Shown: positions 51,060 to 60,423, counted from the stretch's first letter. The stretch is 64,000 nucleotides of DNA from JAWWOW01 sp033851265 (GCA_033851265.1 JAWWOW010000006.1:62001-126000); one strand, 5' to 3'. Made by a program: numbers and translations. Notes: a model not told the origin generated them from the sequence alone.

Positions 51060-53111
51060 TTAAAGCACGATCAGTTGCTTCGTCCCGGGGTACCAGACCA
51101 AGCTTCCGTGGTCGAAATCCTGACGGTTGCCGGGACCGTAGACGTACTCGTCCGACGTCGGGCAGCCGAGCCGACCGGGGCCGCCACCGGCGTTGAGCCA
51201 TCCAGTCCGAATAGCACCGCGGACGACGCGCGGTTGCTTTGTGCCGGACACGAGCACCGGTCCGTACGCACTCCCCGTGAAGTCCTGCGCGGTGCATGGT
51301 CCCCAGGAGTACTTGATGCCCTGCGGAGTGCCAACACTGAGACCATTGACAACAGCGCCCGGCTCGCGGATCACAAGATGGGCGAACGTCGCCGTCACTG
51401 TTGCGCCAGAGAACTTCCATAGCGCGAGGCCACTCGTCCCTTCCGCGAGTCCAGTCGGATCGGTGCCAACCGGCAACTCAACGCTGTTGACCTTGAAGCG
51501 GATTGTTGTGGCACCACCCGCGGGACCGGTGCAACGCAGCTCTAGATGCTGTACGGCATCGGGGCCGGCGAGAGCGAGCGGAGCATCGCCCTCGGCCAAC
51601 TGTGTGATCCGACCATGAATCTTCTTCTTGATTGCGTAGTGGCCGACCGGGCTGATGTTCGCGACGTAGGCGGTGCCCAGTTGGGAGCGCGGGCTCTGGC
51701 GACATACCAAACCGATCGACCCAGCGTCGTCCTGGCCGGGCTGGCCTGAGGCTCGCGGTAGTCCGGTCCACCGCGCGTCGACAGCGAGGTGGACGTCCCG
51801 GTAGTAGAGCGGGACAGCGCCACCATAGGAGGCGTCGCACAGGGCTTCCGTGTCCATTGTCGTTACGACGTAGTTGCCGCTGCTGTCGAAGGACTTGCGG
51901 CATGAACCCGCAGCGCTGAGCGACCATGCGTGCTGGTCGGCGAGTACGTCCCCAGAGGGCGCGATGGCAGTTGTCTTGCTGTCTCCCGACAGGCGATCGA
52001 GCAGAAGGAGTGCGACGACCGCGGCGACGGCGAGCGCCACCACGGCCAACCCCGCGGTCAGGACCCACCGAGCGCGCCGTCCGAGACCCTGCCATCCGCC
52101 CGCGGCAACGCCGCCGGCTCTATCGGCTTCCGGCGGGAGCGTGTCCTCCGATTTTGGCGATGACGAGAGCCGGGGCAGTCGCAACTCTTCGCGGTCGCGC
52201 CGCTTGGTGGGGCGATCGTCCTGTGTGGCCTTGACCGGCTCGGAGGGGGGTCGCTTGACGCCCTCGATCGGCATCTCGGTCGGAGTCAACCCATTCGCGT
52301 GTTGGGCTTCCCTCAGCAGTTCACCTAACGCACCGGGGGTGGCTGGGCGCGCGGTGGGATCTTTGGCCAGGGCCTGCTCAAGCACGGTGCAGATCGTGTC
52401 GGGGACGCCGGCACCGCGGAGATCGGGAACGGGAGCAATGGCGATCCGTGCGAGCAACGGCGTCAGGGATTCCTCTTGGTGCGCGGTTGCGAAGGGGGCG
52501 CGTCCGGTGAGAAGCGCGAACAGCGTCGAAGCAAGTGAGTAGACATCTGTGGCCGCAGACGGACGACCTCCGGACAAGGTTTCAGGCGCGGCGTGCAGGA
52601 TGCTCGCAGTGATGTTGCCGGATGGCGTCTCTGACGACTCCGCAACTTTGGCGACCCCGAAGTCCGTGAGTTTCGGCTCGCCGTACGCCGACAGCAGGAT
52701 GTTCTCGGGCTTCACATCGCGGTGGAAGATGCCGATGCGGTGTGCGGTCTCCAAGGCGCCGGCAATCTTGACCCCGACCTGGGTGGCCTCCACCCAGTCG
52801 ATGGGGATTTGACTCGCGAGTGTGCCGCCGGAAACGAGCTCCATAACGATGTACGGCCGTCCCGCGGACGAGACGCCCGAGTCGTAGAGAGCCACAATGT
52901 TGGGATGGCTCGAGACGGCAGCCATCGCCTTGCACTCATGTTCGAATCTGCGGCGGGTGTCCTCACTTAGGGACCCGATCGACAGCATCTTGACGGCGAC
53001 CGAACGACCGACGACGGATTGTCTGGCGCGATAGACGACTCCGAATCCGCCGCGACCGATTTCTTGGGCTTCTTCGAGGCCGGGGATACCGAGGTCAATA
53101 GAGACAGTCAA
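51060..53111 (-). CDS. Receptor Ser/Thr protein kinase with LamG-like and LGFP ectodomain
   Basis: 683 residues from a TTG at 53111. The start is supported by exact alignment of MTVSIDLGI with MSVSIDLGI of the paralogue and by AGGTG six bases before it. Complete kinase (GRGGFG, Lys 41, HRDVKPENILL, TDFGVAKVAE), nearly identical to the neighbour over residues 1-190. Membrane helix WVLTAGLAVVALAVAAVVAL (about 349-372). The ectodomain has a jelly-roll-like region (AVDARWTGLPRASGQ, TTIRFKVNSVELPVG) and a terminal LGFP repeat (GWLNAGGGPGRLGCPTSDEY), a cell-wall-associated module. Likely a paired sensor to the other kinase with a different ligand. Confidence 0.92.
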   Translation of the reverse strand: MTVSIDLGIPGLEEAQEIGRGGFGVVYRARQSVVGRSVAVKMLSIGSLSEDTRRRFEHECKAMAAVSSHPNIVALYDSGVSSAGRPYIVMELVSGGTLASQIPIDWVEATQVGVKIAGALETAHRIGIFHRDVKPENILLSAYGEPKLTDFGVAKVAESSETPSGNITASILHAAPETLSGGRPSAATDVYSLASTLFALLTGRAPFATAHQEESLTPLLARIAIAPVPDLRGAGVPDTICTVLEQALAKDPTARPATPGALGELLREAQHANGLTPTEMPIEGVKRPPSEPVKATQDDRPTKRRDREELRLPRLSSSPKSEDTLPPEADRAGGVAAGGWQGLGRRARWVLTAGLAVVALAVAAVVALLLLDRLSGDSKTTAIAPSGDVLADQHAWSLSAAGSCRKSFDSSGNYVVTTMDTEALCDASYGGAVPLYYRDVHLAVDARWTGLPRASGQPGQDDAGSIGLVCRQSPRSQLGTAYVANISPVGHYAIKKKIHGRITQLAEGDAPLALAGPDAVQHLELRCTGPAGGATTIRFKVNSVELPVGTDPTGLAEGTSGLALWKFSGATVTATFAHLVIREPGAVVNGLSVGTPQGIKYSWGPCTAQDFTGSAYGPVLVSGTKQPRVVRGAIRTGWLNAGGGPGRLGCPTSDEYVYGPGNRQDFDHGSLVWYPGTKQLIVL

Positions 53112-53131
53112 CGGACACCTGGCCTGAGAGT

Positions 53132-53198
53132 CGGTCGAAACCGGTCGTTCTGTAGTGAACCTAGGTAAAGGCCCCGAGACTGGCCATAGTCCGGATTG
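53132..53198 (-). promoter_or_regulatory. Conserved upstream block with inverted repeat, kinase gene 2
   Basis: The 67-bp block begins 20 bases before the TTG start and matches the block upstream of kinase gene 1. Shared features are GGCCATAGTCCG plus ATTG, GTAAAG, GAAC and CGGTCGTT. The inverted repeat is shorter here, GACT-6 bases-AGTC (53178-53191). Same offset and length as at the other gene, so a common regulator or duplicated promoter is likely. Confidence 0.6.
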
Positions 53199-53320
53199 CC
53201 CATCTTCGTCACCAGGTGGATGGGGCGGTGGCGACGTTCTGGGTCAGACCCACGCGGCGCGCTGCACCGTCGATCTCGACGAGTCTCCTGTTTAGACTCC
53301 CGCGCGTGGCCGACGTACCG

Positions 53321-54217
53321 ATGAAGTTCACCCTGTCGCTGGCGATGTGTCCGCCCGGGCACATCCTTCCGCTCGCTAAGGCCGCCGAAGAATCGGGATG
53401 GGATGGCGTCGCGTTGCCCGACTCGGTGTTCTTTCCGGAGGAGGTCTCCGCGGGCTACCCCTACACACCGACCGGCGAACGATTCTGGGCGCCGGACACA
53501 CAGTGGGTGGACGCGTTCGTCGCGATCCCCGCGATCGCCGCCGCCACCGAACGCCTGCAGCTGTACACGAACGTCTACAAGACGAGCATCCGGCAGCCCC
53601 TGCTGGTGGCCAAGACGGTGTCGAGCGCAGCAGCGATGTTTCCCGGCCGCATCGGGATCGGCGTCGGCTTGTCGTGGATCCCCGAGGAGTTCGCCTGGCT
53701 GGGGATGGAGATGAAAACGCGTGGCAAGCGGCTCGACGAGACGATCGAGATCCTGCGCGGGCTGCTGCGGCCCGGTGACGCGGAGTACTTCGAGTACCAC
53801 GGCGACCACTACGACTTCGATCGGCTGGTGATGTCGCCTGCGCCGAGCGAGCACGTGCCGCTATACGTGGGCGGTCACTCGGACCCTGCATTGGAACGCG
53901 CCGCGAAGTACGGCGACGGGTGGATCGCCGTACAGGTCACGACCGAAGAGATCGAGGACATCGTCGGCAAGCTCGGCAAGATGCTCGACGCGCACGGCCG
54001 ATCGCTCCACAGCGACGACGGGACGGGCCCGTTCGAGATCAAGGTGACCCCACTCATCATGAACACCCCCGACGACATCCGATCCATCGCTGCGCTCGGC
54101 GTCACCGACGTCATCACGATCCCCTGGATGTATTACGGGGCAGCCGACGACGACGTGCAAGCGAAGGCAGACGGCGTCAAGCAGTACGCCGACGACGTCA
54201 TCGCGCCGTTGCGCTGA
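53321..54217 (+). CDS. LLM class F420-dependent oxidoreductase
   Basis: 298 residues from ATG 53321 (MKFTLSLAMCPPGHILPLAK); GTG 53306 would add five residues. Luciferase-like TIM barrel: AAEESGWDGVALPDSVFF, LYTNVYKTSIRQPLLVAKTV, GRIGIGVGLSWIPEEFAWLG and VPLYVGGHSDPALERAAKYG. In actinobacteria this subfamily uses F420 rather than FMN, though the cofactor cannot be proved from sequence. Substrate unknown. Followed 25 bases later by a DHFR-like reductase gene. Confidence 0.88.
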   Translation: MKFTLSLAMCPPGHILPLAKAAEESGWDGVALPDSVFFPEEVSAGYPYTPTGERFWAPDTQWVDAFVAIPAIAAATERLQLYTNVYKTSIRQPLLVAKTVSSAAAMFPGRIGIGVGLSWIPEEFAWLGMEMKTRGKRLDETIEILRGLLRPGDAEYFEYHGDHYDFDRLVMSPAPSEHVPLYVGGHSDPALERAAKYGDGWIAVQVTTEEIEDIVGKLGKMLDAHGRSLHSDDGTGPFEIKVTPLIMNTPDDIRSIAALGVTDVITIPWMYYGAADDDVQAKADGVKQYADDVIAPLR

Positions 54218-54242
54218 TCAAGCAGGTGCTCGGGAGGACCGA

Positions 54243-54842
54243 ATGGGCCACGTCGTACTCGACATCACCATGTCCCTCGACGGGTTCGTAACAGCGCCAA
54301 ACGACGGACCGAGCGCGGGCCTGGGCGAGAACGGTGAGGTGCTCCACTACTGGGTGTTCGGCGGGCCGTGGACGTACGACGCTCCGCACACCCCTGCGCA
54401 GACTGGCGCCGACAAGCAGGTGCTCGACGAGGTGGCGCAAGCCGGAGCTGCGGTTATGGGCCGCCGCACGTACGACATCGTCGACGGGTGGGGAGGTAAC
54501 CCACCGCTTGGCATTCCTTGCGTCGTGGTCACCCATCGCGTCAACGACGCGCCCGATCCGGCGACGGGCTTCGTGTTCGTCAATGGCATCGAATCCGCAG
54601 TCGAGCGAGCCCAACAGATCGCCGGCGACAAGGACGTCTACGTCGGCGGTGGCGCGAGCGTCGCGCAACAGGCATTGCAAGCCCGGTTGGTTGAGACCCT
54701 GAACATCCACGTCGCCCCGGTCATTCTTGGCGCCGGGCGCCAACTGTTCGGCGAGCTCGGCAGCCGGCTCCGGCTCGAGTGCACTCGCGTGCTCGACTCG
54801 CCGTACGCAACCCACATCCAGTACCGCGTGCTGAGCTACTGA
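54243..54842 (+). CDS. Dihydrofolate reductase / RibD C-terminal family protein
   Basis: 199 residues. DHFR-like fold: VVLDITMSLDGFVTAPNDGP at the N-terminus, AAVMGRRTYDIVDGW, VVVTHRVNDAPDP, the nucleotide-binding DVYVGGGASVAQQALQARLV and a C-terminal strand pair. The family binds NADPH and includes deaminase-reductase proteins; the actual substrate is unknown. AGGACC just precedes the ATG. Same strand as the LLM oxidoreductase. Confidence 0.88.
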   Translation: MGHVVLDITMSLDGFVTAPNDGPSAGLGENGEVLHYWVFGGPWTYDAPHTPAQTGADKQVLDEVAQAGAAVMGRRTYDIVDGWGGNPPLGIPCVVVTHRVNDAPDPATGFVFVNGIESAVERAQQIAGDKDVYVGGGASVAQQALQARLVETLNIHVAPVILGAGRQLFGELGSRLRLECTRVLDSPYATHIQYRVLSY

Positions 54843-54848
54843 TCTCGT

Positions 54849-55856
54849 CTAACGCTGCTCTCCGCACAACGCGCTACCCGAGCAGATGCTCTCTACCTGC
54901 GTGATCTGACCGCTCTGCACGCGGATCCGCGTCGCGGCCCATACGTCGGAACCAAAGACCCCGACCTTGTCCACGGCCGTCGTCGCAATCTTGTACATCG
55001 CAACGGCGTCAGTGCCATCGACCCAGATGCGCACGTCGGACAACGCACTGACCTTGTTGGCAGCTGACTCGATCTGAGCACGGATCTGCGCACCGCTGCT
55101 GCCGTGCACTCGCCGGTTCTCGATGCGGGTGGCGTTTTTGGCAAGCGGAATCTGCACCGCGTGATGGGTGACCAAGGCGCGCAGATATGCGTTGGCCGCC
55201 GCTAGCACAGTGGCGCGGGGCGCAGGGCGTGGCTGGGAAACGGCTCCCTGATGGTTCGCCGGCGCAAAGAATCCCACTGGACCCTCATCAGAACCGAACA
55301 CACGTCCGGTGACGCCCTCGGGTCGGGACGCGACCGACTCCGGTCCGACCGCATAGCCCGCAACGTCGATGTAGAAGATGGCTTCGATGTGGTGGATCAA
55401 CCCGTTGGTGACGCGGAAGCGCTCCGCGATGTACGTCGGCGATGTCGGGCTGTCGAGCAGGTAGAAGGCGGTGACATCGTCGCCATCAGTCACAACCCAG
55501 CGGACCTCACGCATGCCGATGACGGCGTCTTCGATGGTCACGGGTCCTTGGTTGCCCTTGCAGATCTCCTTGGCGCCGTTGGCCGTGACACCCCCTTGTT
55601 CGGTACGAATCACGTTCTTCGCCACACGCAACTCGCTCGTGTCGTGCGTGACGAGTGACCGAAGGTAGGTGTTAGCCGTCGAGATCTTGCCCAATCTCGT
55701 GTTCGGGTCGACGGCCGGCGCCGGACAGCCTCCGGCCGTGCTGAGGTAAAGACCGGCGACTCGGATGCTCTTGGCTGCGGCGACCGGTACGCCGGTCATC
55801 AACACGGCGATCACTGCGATCGCAACTGCACTCTTCCTTCGCGAACCGACCGACAT
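54849..55856 (-). CDS. Exported protein with duplicated NTF2-like domain
   Basis: 335 residues from ATG 55856, which has GGGAG five bases upstream; an ATG at 55868 lacks a ribosome site. Signal peptide (SAVAIAVIAVLMTGVPVAAA). Two repeats follow: ANTYLRSLVTHDTSELRVAK with VIRTEQGGVTANGAKEI and LIHHIEAIFYID, then ANAYLRALVTHHAVQIPLAK with ATRIENRRVHGSSGAQI and ITQVESIC. Each copy looks like an NTF2/SnoaL-like half (starting helix and closing strand). Function unknown; possibly ligand binding outside the cell. Confidence 0.75.
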   Translation of the reverse strand: MSVGSRRKSAVAIAVIAVLMTGVPVAAAKSIRVAGLYLSTAGGCPAPAVDPNTRLGKISTANTYLRSLVTHDTSELRVAKNVIRTEQGGVTANGAKEICKGNQGPVTIEDAVIGMREVRWVVTDGDDVTAFYLLDSPTSPTYIAERFRVTNGLIHHIEAIFYIDVAGYAVGPESVASRPEGVTGRVFGSDEGPVGFFAPANHQGAVSQPRPAPRATVLAAANAYLRALVTHHAVQIPLAKNATRIENRRVHGSSGAQIRAQIESAANKVSALSDVRIWVDGTDAVAMYKIATTAVDKVGVFGSDVWAATRIRVQSGQITQVESICSGSALCGEQR

Positions 55857-55908
55857 CGACGCTCCCATTCTGTCGGTCAGCGACACTCGCGGAGCGAACT
55901 GCGTAGCG

Positions 55909-56844
55909 TCAAGGGAGGTCGATAGCGGGCCGTACGTGTTCCCAGAACAGTTCGAGCTGGTGGGCCTCGTCGGCCACCGGCCAAATGAAGACCCGCTGGA
56001 CACCGGCAAGGGCGAACGCCGAGAGTTTCTCGGCGAACAGTTCGGCCGGGCCGACCGGCAGCCGATCCCGAAGGATCTCCTCTGGACGGTGGATGGTCGG
56101 CACGACCCGTTCCCGCATGACCCTGTCAGCCTCGGCATGGTCATCGGTGATGTAGAACCACATGGTCGCGAGCGCGTTCGGGAAGGACTCAGGATCCTTG
56201 CCGTGACTCGGGAGTAGGCCCTGCAGTTGTGACCACGCTTCGGCGAACAACGTGGGCGTCGTGTTGTACGCGGAGGCCAGCCACCCATCGGCCAAGCGGG
56301 CGGTGCGGCGCAATCCGGCCGCCGACCCCCAGCTCCCGATCCAGATGGGTGGGCCTGCTCTGCCGATCGGGTGCGGATCGAGGCTGATGCCCTCGGTCGA
56401 GTAGAAGCGGCCAACGAACGGTTTCGCATCGCGTTGCCACAACGCGCGAAGGGCACCGATCGACTCGTCGAGTCGTGCCCACCGCTCATCGAAGTCGATG
56501 CCGACGGCGTCGAAGTCCTGTTGTGAGGAGCCCGGACCAACCGCCACGACAAGTCGCCCTTGGCTGAGTCGGTCGATGGCGGCCAGCGTCTTTGCGAACG
56601 GTACGGGTCCCCGAACGACCGGCAGCGCGACAGTCGTGGCGAGCGTCATGGTCCCGGAACACCCGATCACGGACGCCAACGCAGTCGGGCCGTCAAGCCA
56701 TGGCACTGAAAACACCATGTGGTCGTTGGTCGACAGCGCGCTGAACCCCAACTGTGCCGCCGTCTTCGTGTAGGCGGTCAGATGGTCCAACGTGTAGGGG
56801 TTGCCGCCGAAATCCATCAGCGGCAAGTGCGCGCCGAAATCCAC
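55909..56844 (-). CDS. LLM class F420-dependent oxidoreductase
   Basis: 311 residues. Luciferase-like barrel: MDFGAHLPLMDFGGNPYTLD, AAQLGFSALSTNDHMVFSVP, GRLVVAVGPGSSQQDFDAVG and GPPIWIGSWGSAAGLRRTAR with LADGWLASAYNTTP. Distinct from the member at 53.3 kb, so not a recent duplicate. Substrate unknown. The stop lies 52 bases upstream of the exported-protein gene on the same strand, which might be co-transcribed. Confidence 0.88.
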   Translation of the reverse strand: MDFGAHLPLMDFGGNPYTLDHLTAYTKTAAQLGFSALSTNDHMVFSVPWLDGPTALASVIGCSGTMTLATTVALPVVRGPVPFAKTLAAIDRLSQGRLVVAVGPGSSQQDFDAVGIDFDERWARLDESIGALRALWQRDAKPFVGRFYSTEGISLDPHPIGRAGPPIWIGSWGSAAGLRRTARLADGWLASAYNTTPTLFAEAWSQLQGLLPSHGKDPESFPNALATMWFYITDDHAEADRVMRERVVPTIHRPEEILRDRLPVGPAELFAEKLSAFALAGVQRVFIWPVADEAHQLELFWEHVRPAIDLP

Positions 56845-56926
56845 GATCCACTATGGCACGACGCGATGGACGCAAACCATCTCGCAAATCGTGCGCAGCT
56901 CCGCAAGTCGCCAGCTGCTGAAAACC

Positions 56927-59191
56927 TCAGGCAGCGGCCAGCGCGTCCGTCAGCAGGCTGACGAGGGCTTCGAGCTGTACGTCGATGCCCGCGCCCTCGA
57001 CGTCGGCACCGTCGAGTGCGCGTGCGGCAAGACCCTCCTTGGCGCCAATGAGCTCGGCCACTCTTGCGTCGATGGTCTGAGCCGCGATGATCCGCCACGC
57101 GGTGACGGGCTGGTCCTGACCGATTCGGTGGACACGGTCGATCGCCTGCGTCTGCTCGGCGGCGGTCCAGGACAGCTCGGCCAGAACGACGTTGGAGGCG
57201 ACCTGCAGGTTGATGCCGACGCCGGCGGCCGTCAGCGAGCAGACGATGACGTGTACGTCGTCGTCGTCGACGAACGCGTCGATGTTCTTCTGCCGTATGC
57301 GCGTGGTCTGGCCACCACGGATCGAGGTGTAGCCGATGCCGCGCTTCGCGAAGACCTGCTCGGCCGCGTCCATCACGTCGATGTGCTTGGCGAAGAACAC
57401 GACCTTGCCGGCACTGCGCGACAGCTGAGCCGTGTAGTCGGCAGCCAGCTCGGCCTTTGCTTGCCCGATCCGGCGCATCATGGAGAAGACGTTCTCGCCG
57501 GTGCTGTTCTCGTTCGATTCGCGCAGCTCTCGCGCGCAGACTTGGCGGACGATCGACTCGTCGATACCCACGATCTGCTCGGCATCCTTGCGTGCTGCCA
57601 CCGCACTCTCATAACGCTTGACGAGTCGTCGTGCCAACTTGCGCTCCGCGGCACGTACCGACGTACCCAACGCTCCATCGAGCTCGACGGGCACGTCGGC
57701 GATCCGCCGAGCCGGGATGTCTTTGGCGACGTCGACCTTGCGCCGCCGCACGATGCCCATCTCGATGACCGCCTGGCGAGCCGCCGGGTAGAAGCCGGGG
57801 TCGATGGGAGTCCGGCCATTGGCCTCGAGGGCATGCAGAAGGTCCGGACCCACTTCACTGTCGGTGATCCAGCCGAGAAACTCCCAGATCGCGAGGAAGT
57901 CCTCGATGTCATTGATGAGCGGCGTACCCGTGAGCGCCATGAACAACGGGCGCGTCGCGCGCTGCCGGACCTTGCGAGACAACTCGAGGACATGTTGCGA
58001 GCGCTGCGACGACTTGTTCTTGATGAAGTGCGCCTCGTCGACGACCATCCCGCGGAATCCGAACTTGCCGAGCCAGCCGACGTGCCGGTCGAGGATGTCG
58101 TAGTTGACGATGACGATGTCGCAGAAGGCATCGACTTTTTCGCCGTCACCGTGGATGACGGTGGCGCCGTGTTTGGGGGTCCACATAGCTGCCTCACGCG
58201 CCCAGCTGGTCTTGACGACGTTCGGCACGACGACGAGCAACGGGTAGGCGCCGACAGCCTGCGCAGCCAGCAAGGCTTCGGCGGTCTTGCCGAGACCCGG
58301 CTCGTCGGCGAGCAGGAACGTGCGGTGACCGTCCTTCGCCTTCGCAACGACCTGGGCCTGGTGCGGCATCAGGTCTAGCCCGGTCGCGATGTGCGCCTCG
58401 CGCGGATCGGGAAGGGTCATGCAGGACGGTGCGTCGACGGTGGACTCCTCGAACGCGCGAAGCAACGAGGGGATCAGCTCCCAGTCGGCGAGCAGCCGCG
58501 GCCGGGGCCGGAGCGCCGGGGCTGCGGAGTAGTCCGGCACGAGGAACGGGCTGGCGAGGCCTCGGGCGATGGCCGACTGCGGAACAACCTGCCGCTGATC
58601 GCGGGCGGGCGTGGTCTCTGGCTGGCTCGTGACGACCGGTTCGGCCTCGACACTGAGACCGGCCTTGATCCGTAGTTCGCGGTTGGCGGTGGCGGTGCCC
58701 GGGAGCAGCGGCGCGTCGTCGGCGAGCAGGGCAAAGAGAGTTGTGTCCCGCGTGGCGATGCGGGCGAGGGCGACCGCGAGGCCGTCGATCCGCTTCATGT
58801 GCGCGGTGCGCTGAACCTCGCTCATCGGCGCGGTCCTGGCCTCCGCCCGCTGTTCGCGTAGCAGCAGGGCCACGGCCTGGAACGTGGCCCGCGTCCCCGG
58901 AGTGATCCGGCGCTGGGAGACGGCGCGGTCGACATCGGCGGCAGCCATGGCGAGGACGGCGATCGGTCCCTCGTCCTGACGCTGACGCGGCGGCGTCCGT
59001 CGCTGCGGCTGGTCGGAGCGTCGCTGGCCCGCGCCTGGCGACTGGGTCTGCCGTGTCGGTCGGCGCTGCGACTGGGTCTGCCGTGCCGGTCGGCCGGCCG
59101 CGCCTTCGCGTTCCGGCAGCGGTACGCCGCCGCGGCTACGGCGACGAGGTCGTGCGGGCACTCGCCCCCTCCTCAAACGTCGACCGAACAT
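56927..59191 (-). CDS. SNF2-family DEAD/DEAH-box helicase
   Basis: 754 residues from ATG 59191; an in-frame TTG at 59221 is an alternative. The N-terminal ~80 residues are basic and low complexity with repeated RQTQS. Helicase core: LADEPGLGKTAEALLAAQAV (Walker A about 296-303), VVPNVVKTSWAREAAMW, MVVDEAHFIKNKSS (DEAH about 385-388), FMALTGTPLINDIEDFLAIW, then the C-terminal RecA domain with VVFFAKHIDVMDAAEQVF, VIVCSLTAAGVGINLQVAS and EQTQAIDRVHRIGQDQPV. ATP-driven DNA translocase of the RapA/SWI2 type. Specific role unknown; no restriction or DISARM-like partner is adjacent. Confidence 0.9.
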   Translation of the reverse strand: MFGRRLRRGRVPARPRRRSRGGVPLPEREGAAGRPARQTQSQRRPTRQTQSPGAGQRRSDQPQRRTPPRQRQDEGPIAVLAMAAADVDRAVSQRRITPGTRATFQAVALLLREQRAEARTAPMSEVQRTAHMKRIDGLAVALARIATRDTTLFALLADDAPLLPGTATANRELRIKAGLSVEAEPVVTSQPETTPARDQRQVVPQSAIARGLASPFLVPDYSAAPALRPRPRLLADWELIPSLLRAFEESTVDAPSCMTLPDPREAHIATGLDLMPHQAQVVAKAKDGHRTFLLADEPGLGKTAEALLAAQAVGAYPLLVVVPNVVKTSWAREAAMWTPKHGATVIHGDGEKVDAFCDIVIVNYDILDRHVGWLGKFGFRGMVVDEAHFIKNKSSQRSQHVLELSRKVRQRATRPLFMALTGTPLINDIEDFLAIWEFLGWITDSEVGPDLLHALEANGRTPIDPGFYPAARQAVIEMGIVRRRKVDVAKDIPARRIADVPVELDGALGTSVRAAERKLARRLVKRYESAVAARKDAEQIVGIDESIVRQVCARELRESNENSTGENVFSMMRRIGQAKAELAADYTAQLSRSAGKVVFFAKHIDVMDAAEQVFAKRGIGYTSIRGGQTTRIRQKNIDAFVDDDDVHVIVCSLTAAGVGINLQVASNVVLAELSWTAAEQTQAIDRVHRIGQDQPVTAWRIIAAQTIDARVAELIGAKEGLAARALDGADVEGAGIDVQLEALVSLLTDALAAA
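59041..59100 (-). repeat. Two tandem 30-bp repeats in the helicase N-terminus
   Basis: Two successive 30-bp units (59041-59070 and 59071-59100) share ACTGGGTCTGCCGTG plus CGGTCGGC, with one mismatch in the first 24 bases. They encode the repeated Arg-Gln-Thr-Gln-Ser segment in the flexible basic N-terminus of the SNF2 protein. Confidence 0.7.
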
Positions 59192-59454
59192 GCACCCGCG
59201 CCGCCGTCGGCTGCGCCGCAACGATGCGCGGCGTCGTACGACCGCTGCCTACGGGTCCAGATCCGGACCCCAGAGGCCTACCCGCCTTCGCGCGCTCCCC
59301 GACTGACATGCGGGACTCGCCAGAAGTCGAGGGCGGATGCCTCAGGACTCGCTCAGTCTACTCGTTGACGCGGTCTTGTCAGGTCACCGCGAACGAGACT
59401 GGATCATGGAGCCGAGGACAGCGGACCGAACTCCTGGACCGGCACACTGTCCCC

Positions 59455-60423
59455 ATGGCGTTATTCCGACGTTCCGCCAAACAAGAGCTACCTTCACTCA
59501 CCGCGTGGCCGGGCGACAGCCCACAGTTGCCTGGCCTACGCGCTGCGGTCGCACAGGGCAACTATGACGCTGTCTTGGCGGCCGTCCGCGGAGCCGCAAA
59601 TCCCGAACGATTCGAACTTGTCTGGGCGCTAGCGGACGACTTGCCGTTTGAGTGGGCGGCTTCACACGTGGCCAACGATCCAGGCGAGGCAGCCGCGCAC
59701 GCGCTCGCTGGAGCTGCGGCTCTGCGTGCCGGCTGGCGAGCCCGAACCAATGAGCGCGCTGAGCACGTCCAGACCGAGCAGTTCAAGACATTCTGGAGCT
59801 GGCTGGACCGAGCGGAGAGCTATCTCCGCAGCGCCGCCGAACTCGACCCAGCGGACCCGACACCGTTGGTCTATCTGCTTGCATCGGCTCGAGGACTCCA
59901 ACATCCGCGCGAGGACGTGACCTCAGTCTTCACTGAACTTCGCCGACGCGATCCCGGGCATCTTGAGGGGCACCGGCAGATGATGCAGTACGTATGCGAG
60001 AAGTGGTTCGGCAGCCACGACGAGATGTTCGCGTTTGCACGCGGAGTCAGCGATCAATCGCCCCAAGGTTCCCCGTTGCACGAGCTGCCGATATTCGCAC
60101 ACGTCGAACGATGGGCGGATCTCAGCACGGACAAGCCGGACGAGGCCAAGCAACGCAGGGACTACTTCAAAGCCACGTCGGTTCTCGCGGAGATCGAACA
60201 GGCGAAGCAGCGACTCGGTCCGCTGTTGACCGCGCCCGTCGATGGCAGCAGCGTGACGGTCCGCAACATGTTGGTAGTCGTCGCGTTCGGCCAGGACGAC
60301 CGCGACGGGTTCGTGCAAGCGGTCTCGGACGTGCAGGGTCTGGTCTCACCGATGCCATGGAATTACTTCGGCGCTGATCCTGTACGCGTGCTGCAAGCAA
60401 CCTGGCGGTCGCTCAGTAAGTGA
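59455..60423 (+). CDS. Hypothetical TPR-like protein
   Basis: 322 residues from ATG 59455; the open frame before it overlaps the helicase gene and is not conserved. No signal peptide or membrane helix. Mostly helical with TPR-like pairs: DPGEAAAHALAGAAALRAGW, ESYLRSAAELDPADPTPLVY, LLASARGLQHPREDVTSVFT and RRDPGHLEGHRQMMQYVCEK. A conserved-looking WFGSHDEMFAFAR segment follows. I do not recognise a named family. It converges with the membrane protein gene, overlapping by 11 bases. Confidence 0.7.
   Translation: MALFRRSAKQELPSLTAWPGDSPQLPGLRAAVAQGNYDAVLAAVRGAANPERFELVWALADDLPFEWAASHVANDPGEAAAHALAGAAALRAGWRARTNERAEHVQTEQFKTFWSWLDRAESYLRSAAELDPADPTPLVYLLASARGLQHPREDVTSVFTELRRRDPGHLEGHRQMMQYVCEKWFGSHDEMFAFARGVSDQSPQGSPLHELPIFAHVERWADLSTDKPDEAKQRRDYFKATSVLAEIEQAKQRLGPLLTAPVDGSSVTVRNMLVVVAFGQDDRDGFVQAVSDVQGLVSPMPWNYFGADPVRVLQATWRSLSK

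Noticed and set aside
56801..58378. Plus-strand frame of 525 codons
   Set aside because: Opposite the SNF2 helicase, whose motifs are all intact; no recognisable fold on the plus strand.
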